Shown: piece by piece, positions 1 to 7,843 of the stretch
Layout of the letters: each line of letters starts with the position of its first letter
Position numbering within the stretch: the first letter of the stretch is position 1
Assembly (NCBI GenBank): GCA_016178045.1
Contig: JACOUE010000065.1
Coordinates: forward strand, 1 to 51,765
Length of the DNA: 51,765 nucleotides
Source: Chloroflexota bacterium
Lineage (GTDB): Bacteria > Chloroflexota > Dehalococcoidia > SM23-28-2 > JACOUE01
Direction of reading: 5' to 3'
The notes under the pieces: generated by a model
Told to the model about the DNA's origin: nothing
Databases searched by the model: none
What the model saw: the letters and a program-made list of their open reading frames with translations, nothing else
Position numbers and translations under genes: made by a program

Positions 1-2
1 AC

Positions 3-728
3 ACCGGCGACCCCGACTCCCAGACCGTCACCGTCCACAACGTTGCCCCCACGGTCACTGCCGGCCTCAATCAGAACCTGACCTATGTCCTCGGCGGCAC
101 AACGGTCTCGCTCTCGCCGGTGGGCACTTTCACTGACCCGGCTGGTTCCTACGACTCGTACACCGCCAGCATCGACTGGGGCGACCTGGCCGCCGCCGCC
201 GTCTGCCCGCCGAACTCGACGAGCTGCGCTCTCACCCCACCCCCTGACGTTGGCAGCGTCTCCGCGTCACATACGTACGCGTCGCCCGGCTCCTACAGCG
301 TCACCCTCGACATTTGTGACGAAGACGGCGGCTGCGACGACCCATCTCTGACGGTGAAGATCACCTACGACTACGCCGGCTTTTTCCCGCCGCTGTTGAG
401 CCCGCCGGGCGTCAACCTGGGCAAGGCCGGCAAGACCTACCCCATCAAGTGGCAGCTAAGCGACGCTAATGATCTCTACGTCAGCGCCCTGAGCGCTGTG
501 TCCTACGTCGGCTACAAGCAGGTCTCCTGCCTGGACTACGCCTTCGCCGAGGCGAGCGCCGTCGACCCGGCGCTAACCAGTGGTACTTCCGGCCTTCGCT
601 ACGACAGCACGGCCAACCAGTACATCTACACCTGGCAGACGGCCAAGAGCATGGCGGGCAAGTGCTATGTCTTCGTCCTGAAGCTGAACGACGGGACGAC
701 CTACTTGGCCAGCTTCTCCTTCTGGTAG
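3..728 (+). CDS. PKD/PxKF-domain surface protein, 3' part only
   Basis: The frame is open from the window edge, so the N-terminus is missing. The visible part holds one PKD-like beta-sandwich domain: a TFTDPAGSYDSYTASIDWGD stretch, then HTYASPGSYSVTLDICDEDGG, the usual pattern of PKD repeats in extracellular proteins. After it comes a C-terminal module with the signature AGKTYPIKWQL, close to the PxKF module (usually PVKF) found at the end of secreted bacterial proteins. Two cysteine pairs in the last 100 residues may form disulfides. The role is probably adhesion or cell-surface scaffolding; no catalytic domain is visible. It converges on the next gene with a 10-bp gap. Confidence 0.8.
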   Translation, partial: TGDPDSQTVTVHNVAPTVTAGLNQNLTYVLGGTTVSLSPVGTFTDPAGSYDSYTASIDWGDLAAAAVCPPNSTSCALTPPPDVGSVSASHTYASPGSYSVTLDICDEDGGCDDPSLTVKITYDYAGFFPPLLSPPGVNLGKAGKTYPIKWQLSDANDLYVSALSAVSYVGYKQVSCLDYAFAEASAVDPALTSGTSGLRYDSTANQYIYTWQTAKSMAGKCYVFVLKLNDGTTYLASFSFW

Positions 729-738
729 ACCGAAGGTC

Positions 739-1482
739 TCAGCGGCCGATCGCCAGCCGGTCGATGAGCCAGCGGGGGAGGCCCGCCTCCTCCATCAGCC
801 TCTGCGTCGCCGCGATGTCGTACTCGACGCGATGGAGGGTGATCATCGCGGCCTCGCCGTCGTAAACGGCGTAGGAGGCGCGAGGGTCGCCGTCGCGGGG
901 CTGGCCCACGCCGCCGGGGTTCACCACCAGCCGCCGCTCGGCGGGAAGTTCGAAGGACCTCCCGTCCTCCAGGTAGTACATCTCGCAGCCGTTGGGGAAC
1001 TCCTGCCCCTCCACCACCAGCATCGGCACGTGCGTGTGCCCGACCAGGCCGAAGGGCGACTTCTGCCGCTCCAGGTGGGCGGCCGCGGCCTCGTAGGAGT
1101 AGAGGTACTCCCACACCGGCGAGCGCAAAGTGCCGTGGACCATCGTGAACGTGTCGTCCTCGATCACCTCGGGCAGCGACTCGACGCGGGCGCGCTCGTC
1201 CGGCCCCAACTGGCGAGCGGTCCACTCGGCGGCGGTGGCAGCGTCGGGGTTGAAGTCGTCGGTGCTGATCTTGCCCACGGCGGCGAAGTCGTGGTTGCCG
1301 CCTACCGCCCTCGCCCCAACGTCCGCCAGGCGGGCCAGGACCTGGCGCGGCTGGGGGCCGTAGCCCACGATGTCGCCCAGGCACCACACCCCGTCCAGCG
1401 CCCCGGCCTCACCGGCGTGGCGGAGCACCGCCTCCAGGGCGGCGAGGTTCGAGTGGACGTCGGATACAATCGTGATGCGCAT
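739..1482 (-). CDS. Metallophosphoesterase (YfcE/MJ0936-like)
   Basis: A 247-residue protein of the calcineurin-like phosphoesterase superfamily (Metallophos_2 type). All metal-binding motifs are present: DVHSN (D8, H10), GDIVGYG (D37), GNHD (N63, H64), a central HGT and GHTH. The late motif NPGGVGQPRDGDPRASYAV is typical of this subfamily, which hydrolyses phosphodiesters or phosphomonoesters with two metal ions. The natural substrate cannot be read from the sequence. It is transcribed divergently from thiL across a 65-bp gap. Confidence 0.9.
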   Translation of the reverse strand: MRITIVSDVHSNLAALEAVLRHAGEAGALDGVWCLGDIVGYGPQPRQVLARLADVGARAVGGNHDFAAVGKISTDDFNPDAATAAEWTARQLGPDERARVESLPEVIEDDTFTMVHGTLRSPVWEYLYSYEAAAAHLERQKSPFGLVGHTHVPMLVVEGQEFPNGCEMYYLEDGRSFELPAERRLVVNPGGVGQPRDGDPRASYAVYDGEAAMITLHRVEYDIAATQRLMEEAGLPRWLIDRLAIGR

Positions 1483-1530
1483 ATCGTCCTGCTATCATCG
1501 CCCGTCGGGGCCATCGCGGCAACCGCCCTG

Positions 1531-1539
1531 TGCGATAAT
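1531..1539 (+). promoter_or_regulatory. Extended -10 promoter of the thiL operon
   Basis: TGCGATAAT (TG-n-GATAAT) ends 8 nt before the thiL ATG. Transcription would start at or within about 2 nt of the start codon, giving a leaderless mRNA. A second extended -10, TGCTATCAT, lies upstream at 1490-1498 on the same strand. No convincing -35 is visible. Confidence 0.5.
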
Positions 1540-1547
1540 CGAAGCCG

Positions 1548-2377
1548 ATGGACGTCTCCGACCTGGGCGAGTTCGCCCTCATCGAGCGCCTCGCCGCCGC
1601 CGTCAGCCACCCGCCGCCGGAATCACTCCTCGTAGGCATCGGCGACGACGCCGCCGCCTGGCGCACGGGGGAGGGCGTCGTCCTCGCCACCACCGACACG
1701 CTGGTGGAGGGCGTCCACTTCCTGCCGGAGAGCGTGCCTTGGCGGGACCTGGGCTGGAAAGCGCTGGCGGTGAACGTGAGCGACATCGCCGCCATGGGCG
1801 GCGCCCCGCAGTTCGCCCTGGTCACCCTGGCCGTCCCTCCACCGTTCCCCGTCGAGGCCGCCGATGAGCTGTACGCCGGCCTGGACGAGTGCGCCCGCGC
1901 CTACGACCTGACCATCGCCGGCGGGGATGTCGTCCGCAGCGACAAGGCCGCCGTGACCGTTGCTCTCCTGGGTCACGCCGGTTTCGACGAGTACGGAGAG
2001 CCCCTCCTCTTGCGCCGGGACGCCGCTCGACCGGGTGACGCCATCGCCGTGACGGGCAGCAGGACATCGGCCACGTGTGCCGTTTGAGCGGCGTGTCCGC
2101 TACCGTGCAGGCCGGCCGTCTCCCTCTCAGCCGCCCCCTCCGGCAAGCTTTCCCAGAAGAAGCAGTCAGGCTCGCGGCTACCGGCGGCGAGGACTATGAG
2201 CTCCTCTTCGTCGCGCCCGCCGCCGTCCTGCACCAGCTCAGGTCCTATCTCGACGTCTCCCTCACGGTCATCGGGGAGACGGCGGCGGACGGCGAGCACG
2301 GCGTCCACCTGCTGGACGAATCCGGGCAGGAGATCGCCCTGGAGAATGCGGGCTGGGACCACCTCCGCCGGGCATGA
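1548..2377 (+). pseudogene. thiL: Thiamine-monophosphate kinase with internal out-of-frame deletion
   Basis: ThiL phosphorylates thiamine monophosphate to the diphosphate cofactor. The N-terminal half (from 1548) has the family's metal/ATP segments VGIGDDAAAW, TTDTLVEGVHF, NVSDIAAMGG and GGDVV, and runs to the 'GDAIAVTGS' motif near 2055. The C-terminal half resumes in another frame with QDIGHVCRLSGVSATV, RLPLS and TGGEDYELLF. The normal intervening stretch (the GSAAGL motif through the DVSDGL motif, about 65 residues in other ThiL proteins) is absent. The frame change requires a deletion of 1 modulo 3, probably near 196 nt, at about 2056-2064. As written it gives a 179-residue truncated product. 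Loss of the DVSDG metal motif should inactivate it. Either a real lesion or an assembly error. It is first in an operon with tsaE, overlapping by ATGA. Confidence 0.8.
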
Positions 2378-2886
2378 GCCGGCCGCTCACTTTCGCCAGC
2401 CGCAGTCCCGCGGAGACGCGCCGCCTGGGGACCCGCCTGGGACGGCTCCTGAGGCCGGGAGACGTCGTGCTGCTGTCGGGCGAACTGGGGGCGGGCAAGA
2501 CCGTCTTCGTGCAGGGGGTCGCCAGAGGGCTGGGCGTCACGGATGCGGTCACGAGCAAGTCGTTCGTCCTCCTGGGGGAGTACGAGGGCCGCCTGCCTAC
2601 CGGACAGGCAGGCCTGAAGCTGTACCACGCCGACCTGTACCGGCTGGAGACGCCGGAGGAGGCGGAGGAGCTGGCCCTGGACGAGTACTGCGCCGACGGC
2701 GCGCTGGTGGTGGAGTGGCCGGAGCGCGCCCCCGGCGTGTTCCCCCCGGACCGGCTGCTGGTCCGGTTCGAGACCACGGGAGAGCGCACCCGCACACTCA
2801 CCACAGAGGCGAGCGGCGAACGGGCGCGGGAGCTGCTGAAGTTTGGAGAGCACCGCACCCTGAAGGGTGCGGTATACCGCGGTTGA
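2374..2886 (+). CDS. tsaE: tRNA threonylcarbamoyladenosine biosynthesis ATPase TsaE
   Basis: TsaE is the ATPase partner of TsaB and TsaD in making t6A37 of ANN-decoding tRNAs. The P-loop GELGAGKT spans residues 36-43, and HADLYRL (85-91) matches the family's HxDxYR motif. The 170-residue length is normal or slightly long. The start ATG overlaps the thiL stop (ATGA), implying translational coupling. tsaB follows directly, which supports the assignment. Oddly, residues 75-80 (PTGQAG) are encoded by a short palindrome of a repeat family seen elsewhere in the window; most TsaE proteins lack this loop insertion. Confidence 0.93.
   Translation: MSRPLTFASRSPAETRRLGTRLGRLLRPGDVVLLSGELGAGKTVFVQGVARGLGVTDAVTSKSFVLLGEYEGRLPTGQAGLKLYHADLYRLETPEEAEELALDEYCADGALVVEWPERAPGVFPPDRLLVRFETTGERTRTLTTEASGERARELLKFGEHRTLKGAVYRG
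2591..2613. repeat. Palindromic insertion inside tsaE
   Basis: The arms GCCTGCCT and AGGCAGGC (8 bp, perfect) flank a 7-nt centre. The element is translated in frame within TsaE. A perfect 22-bp palindrome with the same arms lies in the intergenic repeat at 26823-26844. Confidence 0.7.
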
Positions 2887-2920
2887 TGCCGCGGCCTTCA
2901 AGCTGCGGTATCTTGGGTCC

Positions 2921-3586
2921 ATGGAGCTGTCAATCGACACCGCCTCCGAGACTGCCTCCCTAGCCCTTTCGCTGGAGGGCCGGGTGGCAGCGCACATCAC
3001 CTGGCGCTGCCGCCGCAACCACACGGCCGAGCTCCTCCCCACCATCGACAGGCTGCTCTCGGAGGCCGGCGCTGCCAAGCGTGACCTGACCGCCGTCTTC
3101 GTCTGTACCGGCCCGGGCACGTACACCGGCCTGCGTGTGGGCGTGAGCACGGCCAAGGGGCTGGCCTACGCCCTGGGGCTGCCCGTGGTCGGAATCGGCC
3201 GGCTGGAGCTGGACGCTTACCCGCACGCCGAAATGGGCGGCGCCATCGTCCCTGTGCATCAGGCGGGACGCGGCGAGCTGGCCTGGGCCGTCTACCGCGC
3301 CGGCCCCTGGCGGGAGGCGGCCGGCCCCCGCCTGACCAAACCCGAGGAGCTGGCCCGCGAGGCGCCGCCTGACACCGTCTTCTGCGGAGAGGTGGACGAG
3401 GCGCTGTCGGCCCTCGTCGCCAAGAGCCGGACGCTGCGCGTCGCCCCCGGCCCGCCGGACGCGGGACGGGCGCCTTCCCTGGCGGTGCTGGGCTACCAGC
3501 GGCTGAAGGACGGCCGGGCGTCGGAGGCGGCCGCCGTGCGGCCCGTCTACCTGCGGCCGCCGGCCATCGGCCCGCAAAGCACCTAG
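2921..3586 (+). CDS. tsaB: tRNA threonylcarbamoyladenosine biosynthesis protein TsaB
   Basis: TsaB is the catalytically inert ASKHA-fold partner that dimerises with TsaD in t6A synthesis. The N-terminus MELSIDTASETASLAL is the family's typical opening, followed by HTAELLPTIDRLL and the GPGTYTGLRVGVSTAKGLA segment. The C-terminus ends in the usual VRPVYLR motif. An in-frame ATG at 2867 would add 18 unrelated residues and overlap tsaE, so 2921 was chosen because it starts exactly at the conserved beta strand. That gives 221 residues. It is in an operon with tsaE upstream and ndk downstream. Confidence 0.93.
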   Translation: MELSIDTASETASLALSLEGRVAAHITWRCRRNHTAELLPTIDRLLSEAGAAKRDLTAVFVCTGPGTYTGLRVGVSTAKGLAYALGLPVVGIGRLELDAYPHAEMGGAIVPVHQAGRGELAWAVYRAGPWREAAGPRLTKPEELAREAPPDTVFCGEVDEALSALVAKSRTLRVAPGPPDAGRAPSLAVLGYQRLKDGRASEAAAVRPVYLRPPAIGPQST

Positions 3587-3602
3587 ACGTAAGCCCACGC
3601 GG

Positions 3603-3611
3603 TGGTAGAAT
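3603..3611 (+). promoter_or_regulatory. Extended -10 promoter before ndk
   Basis: TGGTAGAAT (TG-n-TAGAAT) ends 14 nt before the chosen ndk GTG start, implying a leader of only a few nucleotides. No clear -35. Confidence 0.45.
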
Positions 3612-3625
3612 CTGGGAACCAGCCC

Positions 3626-4036
3626 GTGCACCGTACTCTCGTCATCATCAAGCCCGACGCCATGGAGCGACGCCTCGCCGGCGAGATCATCGCCCGCCTG
3701 GAGCGCCGCGGCCTCGACATTGCGGCCATGCGGCTGCTGCGGCTGGACGAGGCGACGGCGCGGCGCCACTACGCCGAGCACCGGGAGAAGCCCTTCTTCG
3801 ACGAGTTGGTGCGTTTCATCACCTCCGGCCCCATCATCGCCGCCGTCTTCCACGGGCCGAAGGCCGTCGAGGTGGTGCGGGAGACGATGGGCGCTACCGA
3901 TCCCAGGAAGGCGGAGCCCGGCACCATCCGCGCCGACCTCGGCACCGACATCACTCACAACCTCATCCACGGCTCGGACTCGCCGGCCACGGCGGAGCGG
4001 GAGATCGCTCTCTTCTTCCCCGGGGAGAAGCCGTAG
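3626..4036 (+). CDS. ndk: Nucleoside diphosphate kinase
   Basis: Transfers the gamma-phosphate of ATP to NDPs through a phosphohistidine. The start was placed at the GTG giving (M)[21 protein letters not shown], which matches the family N-terminus; the upstream in-frame codons from 3602 overlap the probable promoter. Visible features are the KPD Mg/nucleotide segment, the [18 protein letters not shown] loop and the active-site histidine in NLIHGSDSP. The 136-residue length is normal. The stop codon TAG shares its last base with the GTG of the following epoxide hydrolase. Confidence 0.95.
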   Translation: MHRTLVIIKPDAMERRLAGEIIARLERRGLDIAAMRLLRLDEATARRHYAEHREKPFFDELVRFITSGPIIAAVFHGPKAVEVVRETMGATDPRKAEPGTIRADLGTDITHNLIHGSDSPATAEREIALFFPGEKP

Positions 4037-4917
4037 TGGTCGAGCCCTGGCAGCACAAGTCCGCCGAGGCCAACGGCATCCGAATCCACTACGTGGAGCA
4101 GGGCGAGGGCTTCCCGGTCGTCCTCTGCCACGGCTTCCCCGAGCTGTGGTACTCGTGGCGCCGCCAGATACCGGCGCTCGCCGCCGCCGGCCTCCGCGCC
4201 ATCGCCCCCGACCTCCGCGGCTACGGCGAGAGCGACAAGCCGGACGCCCTCCAGGAGTACGACATCCACCACCTGGTGGGCGACCTGACCGGCCTGCTGG
4301 ACGCGCTGGGGCTGGAGAAAGCGGTCTTCGTGGGGCACGACTGGGGCGCGATCATCGTCTGGATGGTGGCGGCCATGCACCCGGAGCGGGTGGAGCGGGT
4401 GGTGAGCCTGAACGTGGCTCACCGCGGCCGCCCGGGGTTCCCGCGCACCGAAGTCCTGCGCCGCCTCACCGACCAGCGCTTCTCCTACGTCATCTTCTTC
4501 CAGCCGCCGGGCCAGGCGGAGTCCTACTTCAACGCCGACCTCGCGGCCCGCCTGCGGCGGTCGTACCAGACGGTTACCGCTAACCCGGACTTCCTATCGG
4601 AGGAGGAGTTTGCCGTGTTCCTGGAGGCGTTTCGGAAGGGCGGGCTGAGCGGGCCGCTGAACTACTACCGCAACATCGACCGCAACTGGGAGACGACCCA
4701 GCACCTTGCCGACAAGCCCGTGGAGTGCCCCTCGCTGCTGATTATGACCGACAAGGACCCCGTGCTCCGGCCCGAGTTCGCCGAGGGCATGGAGCGCTGG
4801 GTGCCGCACCTGCGCAAGGAGCTGATCCGGGACTGCGGTCACTGGACCCAGCAGGAGAAGCCCGCCGAGGTCAACGCCCTCCTCGTCGACTTCCTTTCGG
4901 ACCTGGCGAAGCGGTAG
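4036..4917 (+). CDS. Alpha/beta hydrolase, epoxide hydrolase-like
   Basis: A 293-residue alpha/beta hydrolase with the features of soluble epoxide hydrolases: oxyanion motif HGFPE, nucleophile elbow GHDWGA with Asp102 as nucleophile, NYYRNIDRNWE in the cap-to-core region, an acidic residue in IMTDKDPVL and the catalytic His269 in DCGHWTQQEKP. An Asp nucleophile fits epoxide hydrolases and haloalkane dehalogenases. The HGFPE and RNxxRNWE segments favour epoxide hydrolase. It would open an epoxide or related substrate to a diol in the cytoplasm. It overlaps the ndk stop by one base and so is probably co-transcribed. The physiological substrate is unknown. Confidence 0.88.
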   Translation: MVEPWQHKSAEANGIRIHYVEQGEGFPVVLCHGFPELWYSWRRQIPALAAAGLRAIAPDLRGYGESDKPDALQEYDIHHLVGDLTGLLDALGLEKAVFVGHDWGAIIVWMVAAMHPERVERVVSLNVAHRGRPGFPRTEVLRRLTDQRFSYVIFFQPPGQAESYFNADLAARLRRSYQTVTANPDFLSEEEFAVFLEAFRKGGLSGPLNYYRNIDRNWETTQHLADKPVECPSLLIMTDKDPVLRPEFAEGMERWVPHLRKELIRDCGHWTQQEKPAEVNALLVDFLSDLAKR

Positions 4918-4927
4918 CGGGCAGCCG

Positions 4928-5422
4928 CTACCAGTGCTCGTGGTGGACGAACTCGTCCAGCGGCAGGCGGGTGATGCCGCGCGACAGCGACTCCGGCGTC
5001 TCCGCGTAGCCGAAGCCGATGACGATTGCCGCGCGGTGCCCCTCGGGCAGGCCCAGTGCCTGGCGGGCGCACTCCTCGTCGTGCATGGCGACGGGGCAGG
5101 AGGTCACACCTTCCCCCCAGGCGGCCAGCATCATGTTCTGCGCCGCCCGGCCGACGTCGAAGGCCTGCCCGGCGCCCGGCACAGTAATGGCCACTATCAG
5201 GGGCGCGGAGGGGATGTGGGCGGCGAACTGGCCGCACTTCGCCAGCTCCTCCTTGCGCTCGCGGTCCTGGAGGACGACGAAGCGGCAGGGCTGGCTGTTC
5301 TTGGAGCTGCCCGCCATGCGGCCGGCCTGGAGGATGCGCCGAACCGTCTCCTGGGAGAGGGGCTTCTGGCTGTAGGCGCGGCTGTCGCGCTTGGTAACGA
5401 TGGTCTTATAGACGTCGGTCAT
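4928..5422 (-). CDS. Nitroreductase family protein
   Basis: A small FMN-dependent nitroreductase-fold protein of 164 residues. It has the typical N-terminal RDSRAYSQKPLSQETVRRIL, SSKNSQPCRFVVL (FMN contacts), FDVGRAAQNMMLAAWGEGVTSCP, and the C-terminal GFGYAE region. The start MTDVYKTIVTKRDSR at 5422 was chosen because longer upstream in-frame sequence is not family-like and lies over the VanZ gene. The substrate is unknown; the family includes reductases for nitroaromatics and quinones. It is the last gene of a minus-strand run rsfS-vanZ-nitroreductase with 1-bp spacing to the VanZ gene. Confidence 0.88.
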   Translation of the reverse strand: MTDVYKTIVTKRDSRAYSQKPLSQETVRRILQAGRMAGSSKNSQPCRFVVLQDRERKEELAKCGQFAAHIPSAPLIVAITVPGAGQAFDVGRAAQNMMLAAWGEGVTSCPVAMHDEECARQALGLPEGHRAAIVIGFGYAETPESLSRGITRLPLDEFVHHEHW

Positions 5423-5423
5423 G

Positions 5424-5918
5424 TCAGGTTCTCCGTTCGAACTGTAGGGCCGCCGAGCCGTGGCCCCGTTGCTGTAGCCAGAGGACAACGATGGAGAGGA
5501 CCGCCAGCAGGGCGCCGAGGGCGTTCCAGCCCACGTCGTCGGGCCAGCCGCCGTGGGCGGGCAGGAACGTCTGGTGGTATTCGTCCAGCGCACCGTTGGC
5601 CGTCGCCAGGAGGAAGGACCCGGGCAACACGCCCGAGCGGAGGCGCAGGTGCGCGCCCTGCCGCAGGGCGAGGGCGAACGCCCAGGCCAGCACCGCGTAA
5701 GCCGCTATGTGGGCGACGAAGCCGGGGATATCGGCCAGGGTGCCGCCCCTGTCCATAGCGCCGGCGCGGATCTGGGCGGGTAGAGAGGTGGCTGTCCAGA
5801 TGGCGGCCATGCAGACGAAGGAAGGGAGCCAGGGGGCGGCGCCGTTAGTGACCCCTGCCCACCGCAGCAGTGCTGGCTCTGCTACTGGATGCGCACCACG
5901 GGGGTGCCGGCGTGCCAA
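5424..5918 (-). CDS. VanZ-like membrane protein
   Basis: A 164-residue protein with about four hydrophobic segments and the VanZ-family motif DEYHQTFLPAHGGWPDDVGWNALGA, equivalent to the usual DExxQxFxxxRxxxxxDxxxNxxGA. VanZ proteins are small integral membrane proteins; the founding member confers low-level teicoplanin resistance, but most members have unknown roles. The ATG at 5918 overlaps the end of rsfS by 37 bp; no better start exists after the rsfS stop, so translational coupling is likely but the start remains uncertain. Confidence 0.8.
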   Translation of the reverse strand: MARRHPRGAHPVAEPALLRWAGVTNGAAPWLPSFVCMAAIWTATSLPAQIRAGAMDRGGTLADIPGFVAHIAAYAVLAWAFALALRQGAHLRLRSGVLPGSFLLATANGALDEYHQTFLPAHGGWPDDVGWNALGALLAVLSIVVLWLQQRGHGSAALQFERRT

Positions 5919-6226
5919 AGCCCCTCCAGGTCGTAGTAGGCCCGCTCCTCAGACCCGAATATATGGACGATGACGTCGCCCAGGTCAAGCAGCACCCAGC
6001 CGGACTCCGGCAACCCCTCTTTGCCCCGCGGGCGCACCTCCTTCTGCCCCAGGTCCTCGTCGATCGACTGGAGGATCGCCTGCATCTGCCGCACCGACTG
6101 TCCGCTGGCGATAACAAAATAATCCGCGAACGAGGCTACGTTGCGGATGTCAAGAAGTACTATGTCTTCGGCCTGCTTGTCCGAAAGCAGATCGACGATC
6201 CGGTGCGCTAGCGCTGCCGCTTCCAG
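5882..6226 (-). CDS. rsfS: Ribosome silencing factor RsfS (Iojap), CTG start
   Basis: RsfS binds ribosomal protein uL14 and blocks subunit joining when nutrients are low. The frame contains DKQAEDIVLLDIRNVASFADYFVI, ASGQSVRQMQAI, WVLLDLGDVIVHIF and YYDLEGLW, the full Iojap domain. The first in-frame ATG (6094) would remove half of the domain. Upstream the frame has no ATG or GTG start, but CTG at 6226 begins L(M)EAAALAHRIVDLLSDK, the expected N-terminus, preceded by GGGGGAGGT as ribosome-binding site with close spacing. That gives 114 residues, normal for the family. It is divergent from mnmA. Confidence 0.85.
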   Translation of the reverse strand: MEAAALAHRIVDLLSDKQAEDIVLLDIRNVASFADYFVIASGQSVRQMQAILQSIDEDLGQKEVRPRGKEGLPESGWVLLDLGDVIVHIFGSEERAYYDLEGLWHAGTPVVRIQ

Positions 6227-6280
6227 GCGACCTCCCCCAACGACCTCAGGCGGGCAGGGCTTCCCGCTGTGTCTCCGCTT

Positions 6281-6308
6281 TTGCGCGCACTTCAGCGAAA
6301 ATTATAAC
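6281..6308 (+). promoter_or_regulatory. Probable sigma-70 promoter of mnmA
   Basis: TTGCGC (6281-6286), a 16-bp spacer and TATAAC (6303-6308). The -10 box abuts the first ATG (6309); transcription starting about 7 nt later would favour ATG 6321 and a nearly leaderless mRNA. Confidence 0.45.
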
Positions 6309-7433
6309 ATGGTGTACGGAATGACTAAGAAGCGGGTCGTGGTCGCCATGTCCGGCGGCGTCGACTCTTCCGTGGCGGCCGCCCTCCTTCAGGACGACGG
6401 CTACGAGGTCATCGGCGTCACCATGCGGCTGTGGTCGCTCGACGACGCGGAGGCGCCGCGCCACCACCGCCGCTGCTGCTCCGTCGAGGACACGGAGGAC
6501 GCCCGCGCCGCCTGCGACGCGCTGGGCGTCCCCCACTACGTCCTCAACTTCGAGCGCGAGTTCGCCGGGGGCGTCGTCGACCGCTTCGTGCAGGAGTACT
6601 CCCTGGGGCGGACGCCGAACCCGTGCCTGGCCTGCAACCAGCACGTCAAGTTCAAGCCGCTCCTCGCCCACGCCCTGGCCCTGGATGCGGACTACCTGGC
6701 GACGGGCCACTACGCCCGCGTGCGGGCCAACGGCCGGGGGTTCGAGCTGTGGAAGGCCGTCGACCCGGCCAAGGACCAGTCGTACGTGCTGTACACCCTG
6801 GGGCAGGCGGAGCTGGCCCGCACGCTGTTCCCAGTCGGCGAGCACAGCAAGGACGAAATCCGCCGCATCGCCCGCGAGTCCGGCTTGCCCAACGCCGGCA
6901 AGCCCGACTCGGCGGACATCTGCTTCATCCCCAGCGGCGACTACCGCCGCTTCGTCCGCGAGCGCCTCTCGCCGGAGCCGGGCGACATCGTGGACGGGGC
7001 GGGGAACCGCCTGGGGCGGCACGCCGGCATCACCGACTACACCGTCGGCCAGCGCCGAGGCGTGCCCGCGCGGGGCGGCAGCGAGCCCCTCTACGTCCTG
7101 CGGCTGGAGGCGGCCACCAACACCGTGGTGGTGGGGCCGGAGGAGGAGTTGCTCGCCGGCGGCCTCATCGCCGAAGACGTCTCCTTCGTCTGCGGCAGCC
7201 CGCCGGAGGGGACGGTAGAGGTGGAGGCGAAGATCCGCTACCGCAGCGAGCCCGCGCCCGCCGTCCTCACCGTGCGCGACGGCCGGGCGGAGGTGCGGTT
7301 CCGCCGGCCCCAGCGGGCCGTCACGCCCGGCCAGGCCGTCGTCTTCTACCGGGGAGAGCGGGTACTGGGCGGCGGCACCATCGTCAAGGCGCTCAGAGGC
7401 TGGAAGCTTCTAACCTGCGGCCATCCCATCTGA
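6309..7433 (+). CDS. mnmA: tRNA-specific 2-thiouridylase MnmA
   Basis: MnmA adenylates and thiolates U34 of tRNA-Lys, -Glu and -Gln. The PP-loop SGGVDSS is at residues 15-21. The catalytic cysteine pair is C106 (NPCLACN) and C205 (SADICFIPSGDY). The H-Y-ARV segment and the C-terminal beta-barrel (TDYTVGQRRG, YVLRLEAATNTVVVG, KIRYRSEPAPAV) are complete. Length is 374 residues from ATG 6309. The second ATG at 6321 (MTKKRVVV) is equally possible and would fit the promoter better. A longer in-frame extension to 6141 overlaps rsfS antisense and is not family-like. Confidence 0.95.
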   Translation: MVYGMTKKRVVVAMSGGVDSSVAAALLQDDGYEVIGVTMRLWSLDDAEAPRHHRRCCSVEDTEDARAACDALGVPHYVLNFEREFAGGVVDRFVQEYSLGRTPNPCLACNQHVKFKPLLAHALALDADYLATGHYARVRANGRGFELWKAVDPAKDQSYVLYTLGQAELARTLFPVGEHSKDEIRRIARESGLPNAGKPDSADICFIPSGDYRRFVRERLSPEPGDIVDGAGNRLGRHAGITDYTVGQRRGVPARGGSEPLYVLRLEAATNTVVVGPEEELLAGGLIAEDVSFVCGSPPEGTVEVEAKIRYRSEPAPAVLTVRDGRAEVRFRRPQRAVTPGQAVVFYRGERVLGGGTIVKALRGWKLLTCGHPI

Positions 7434-7439
7434 TATAAT
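7431..7439 (+). promoter_or_regulatory. Extended -10 promoter overlapping the mnmA stop
   Basis: TGATATAAT: its TGA is the mnmA stop codon and TATAAT (7434-7439) is a perfect -10. It probably drives the two small envelope genes that follow. Confidence 0.5.
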
Positions 7440-7470
7440 TGGCGATACGCGCCCCATTGCTCCCATTCGT

Positions 7471-7480
7471 AAGGAGGTGA
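7471..7480 (+). promoter_or_regulatory. Strong ribosome-binding site that fixes a TTG start
   Basis: AAGGAGGTGA is an almost complete anti-16S match, placed 7 nt before the TTG at 7488. It decides the start of the following gene. Confidence 0.75.
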
Positions 7481-7487
7481 CGGCCCC

Positions 7488-7841
7488 TTGTCAGACATCG
7501 ACACCCTCCAGGACCTCCGCGACGTCACCATCGTCGCCTTCACCATCGCCGGTACTGTCATGTTCCTGCTGAGCATTATCGCCGCCCTCATCGCCATTAC
7601 CGTGCTCCTGTACGCCCGCGCCGCCCTCAGCAACCTGAACAAGACGGTGCGCGGCAACCTCCAGCCAACCCTGGAGGACCTGCGCGAGAGCGTCGAGAAC
7701 ATACGCGGCGCTTCCGCCTTTGTCGCCGAGCACGCCGTCACCCCCGTGATCCGCGTCTACAGCATCTTCGCCGGCCTGCGCCGATTTCTGCGGGTGCTCT
7801 CCGGCGTCATGCGCCGCTTCCGGCGGGCGGAGGGAGGTTAA
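7488..7841 (+). CDS. Small membrane-anchored protein, DUF948-like
   Basis: A 117-residue protein starting at TTG behind a near-perfect ribosome-binding site. A single hydrophobic segment (about residues 15-42, ending IAALIAITVLLYAR) is followed by a polar helical region (LSNLNKTVRGNLQPTLEDLRESVENIRGAS) and a basic C-terminus. This layout resembles the DUF948/YtxG family of envelope-stress-associated proteins. The next gene has a YtxH-like layout, and the two families often co-occur. Function unknown. Confidence 0.7.
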   Translation: MSDIDTLQDLRDVTIVAFTIAGTVMFLLSIIAALIAITVLLYARAALSNLNKTVRGNLQPTLEDLRESVENIRGASAFVAEHAVTPVIRVYSIFAGLRRFLRVLSGVMRRFRRAEGG

Positions 7842-7843
7842 CG

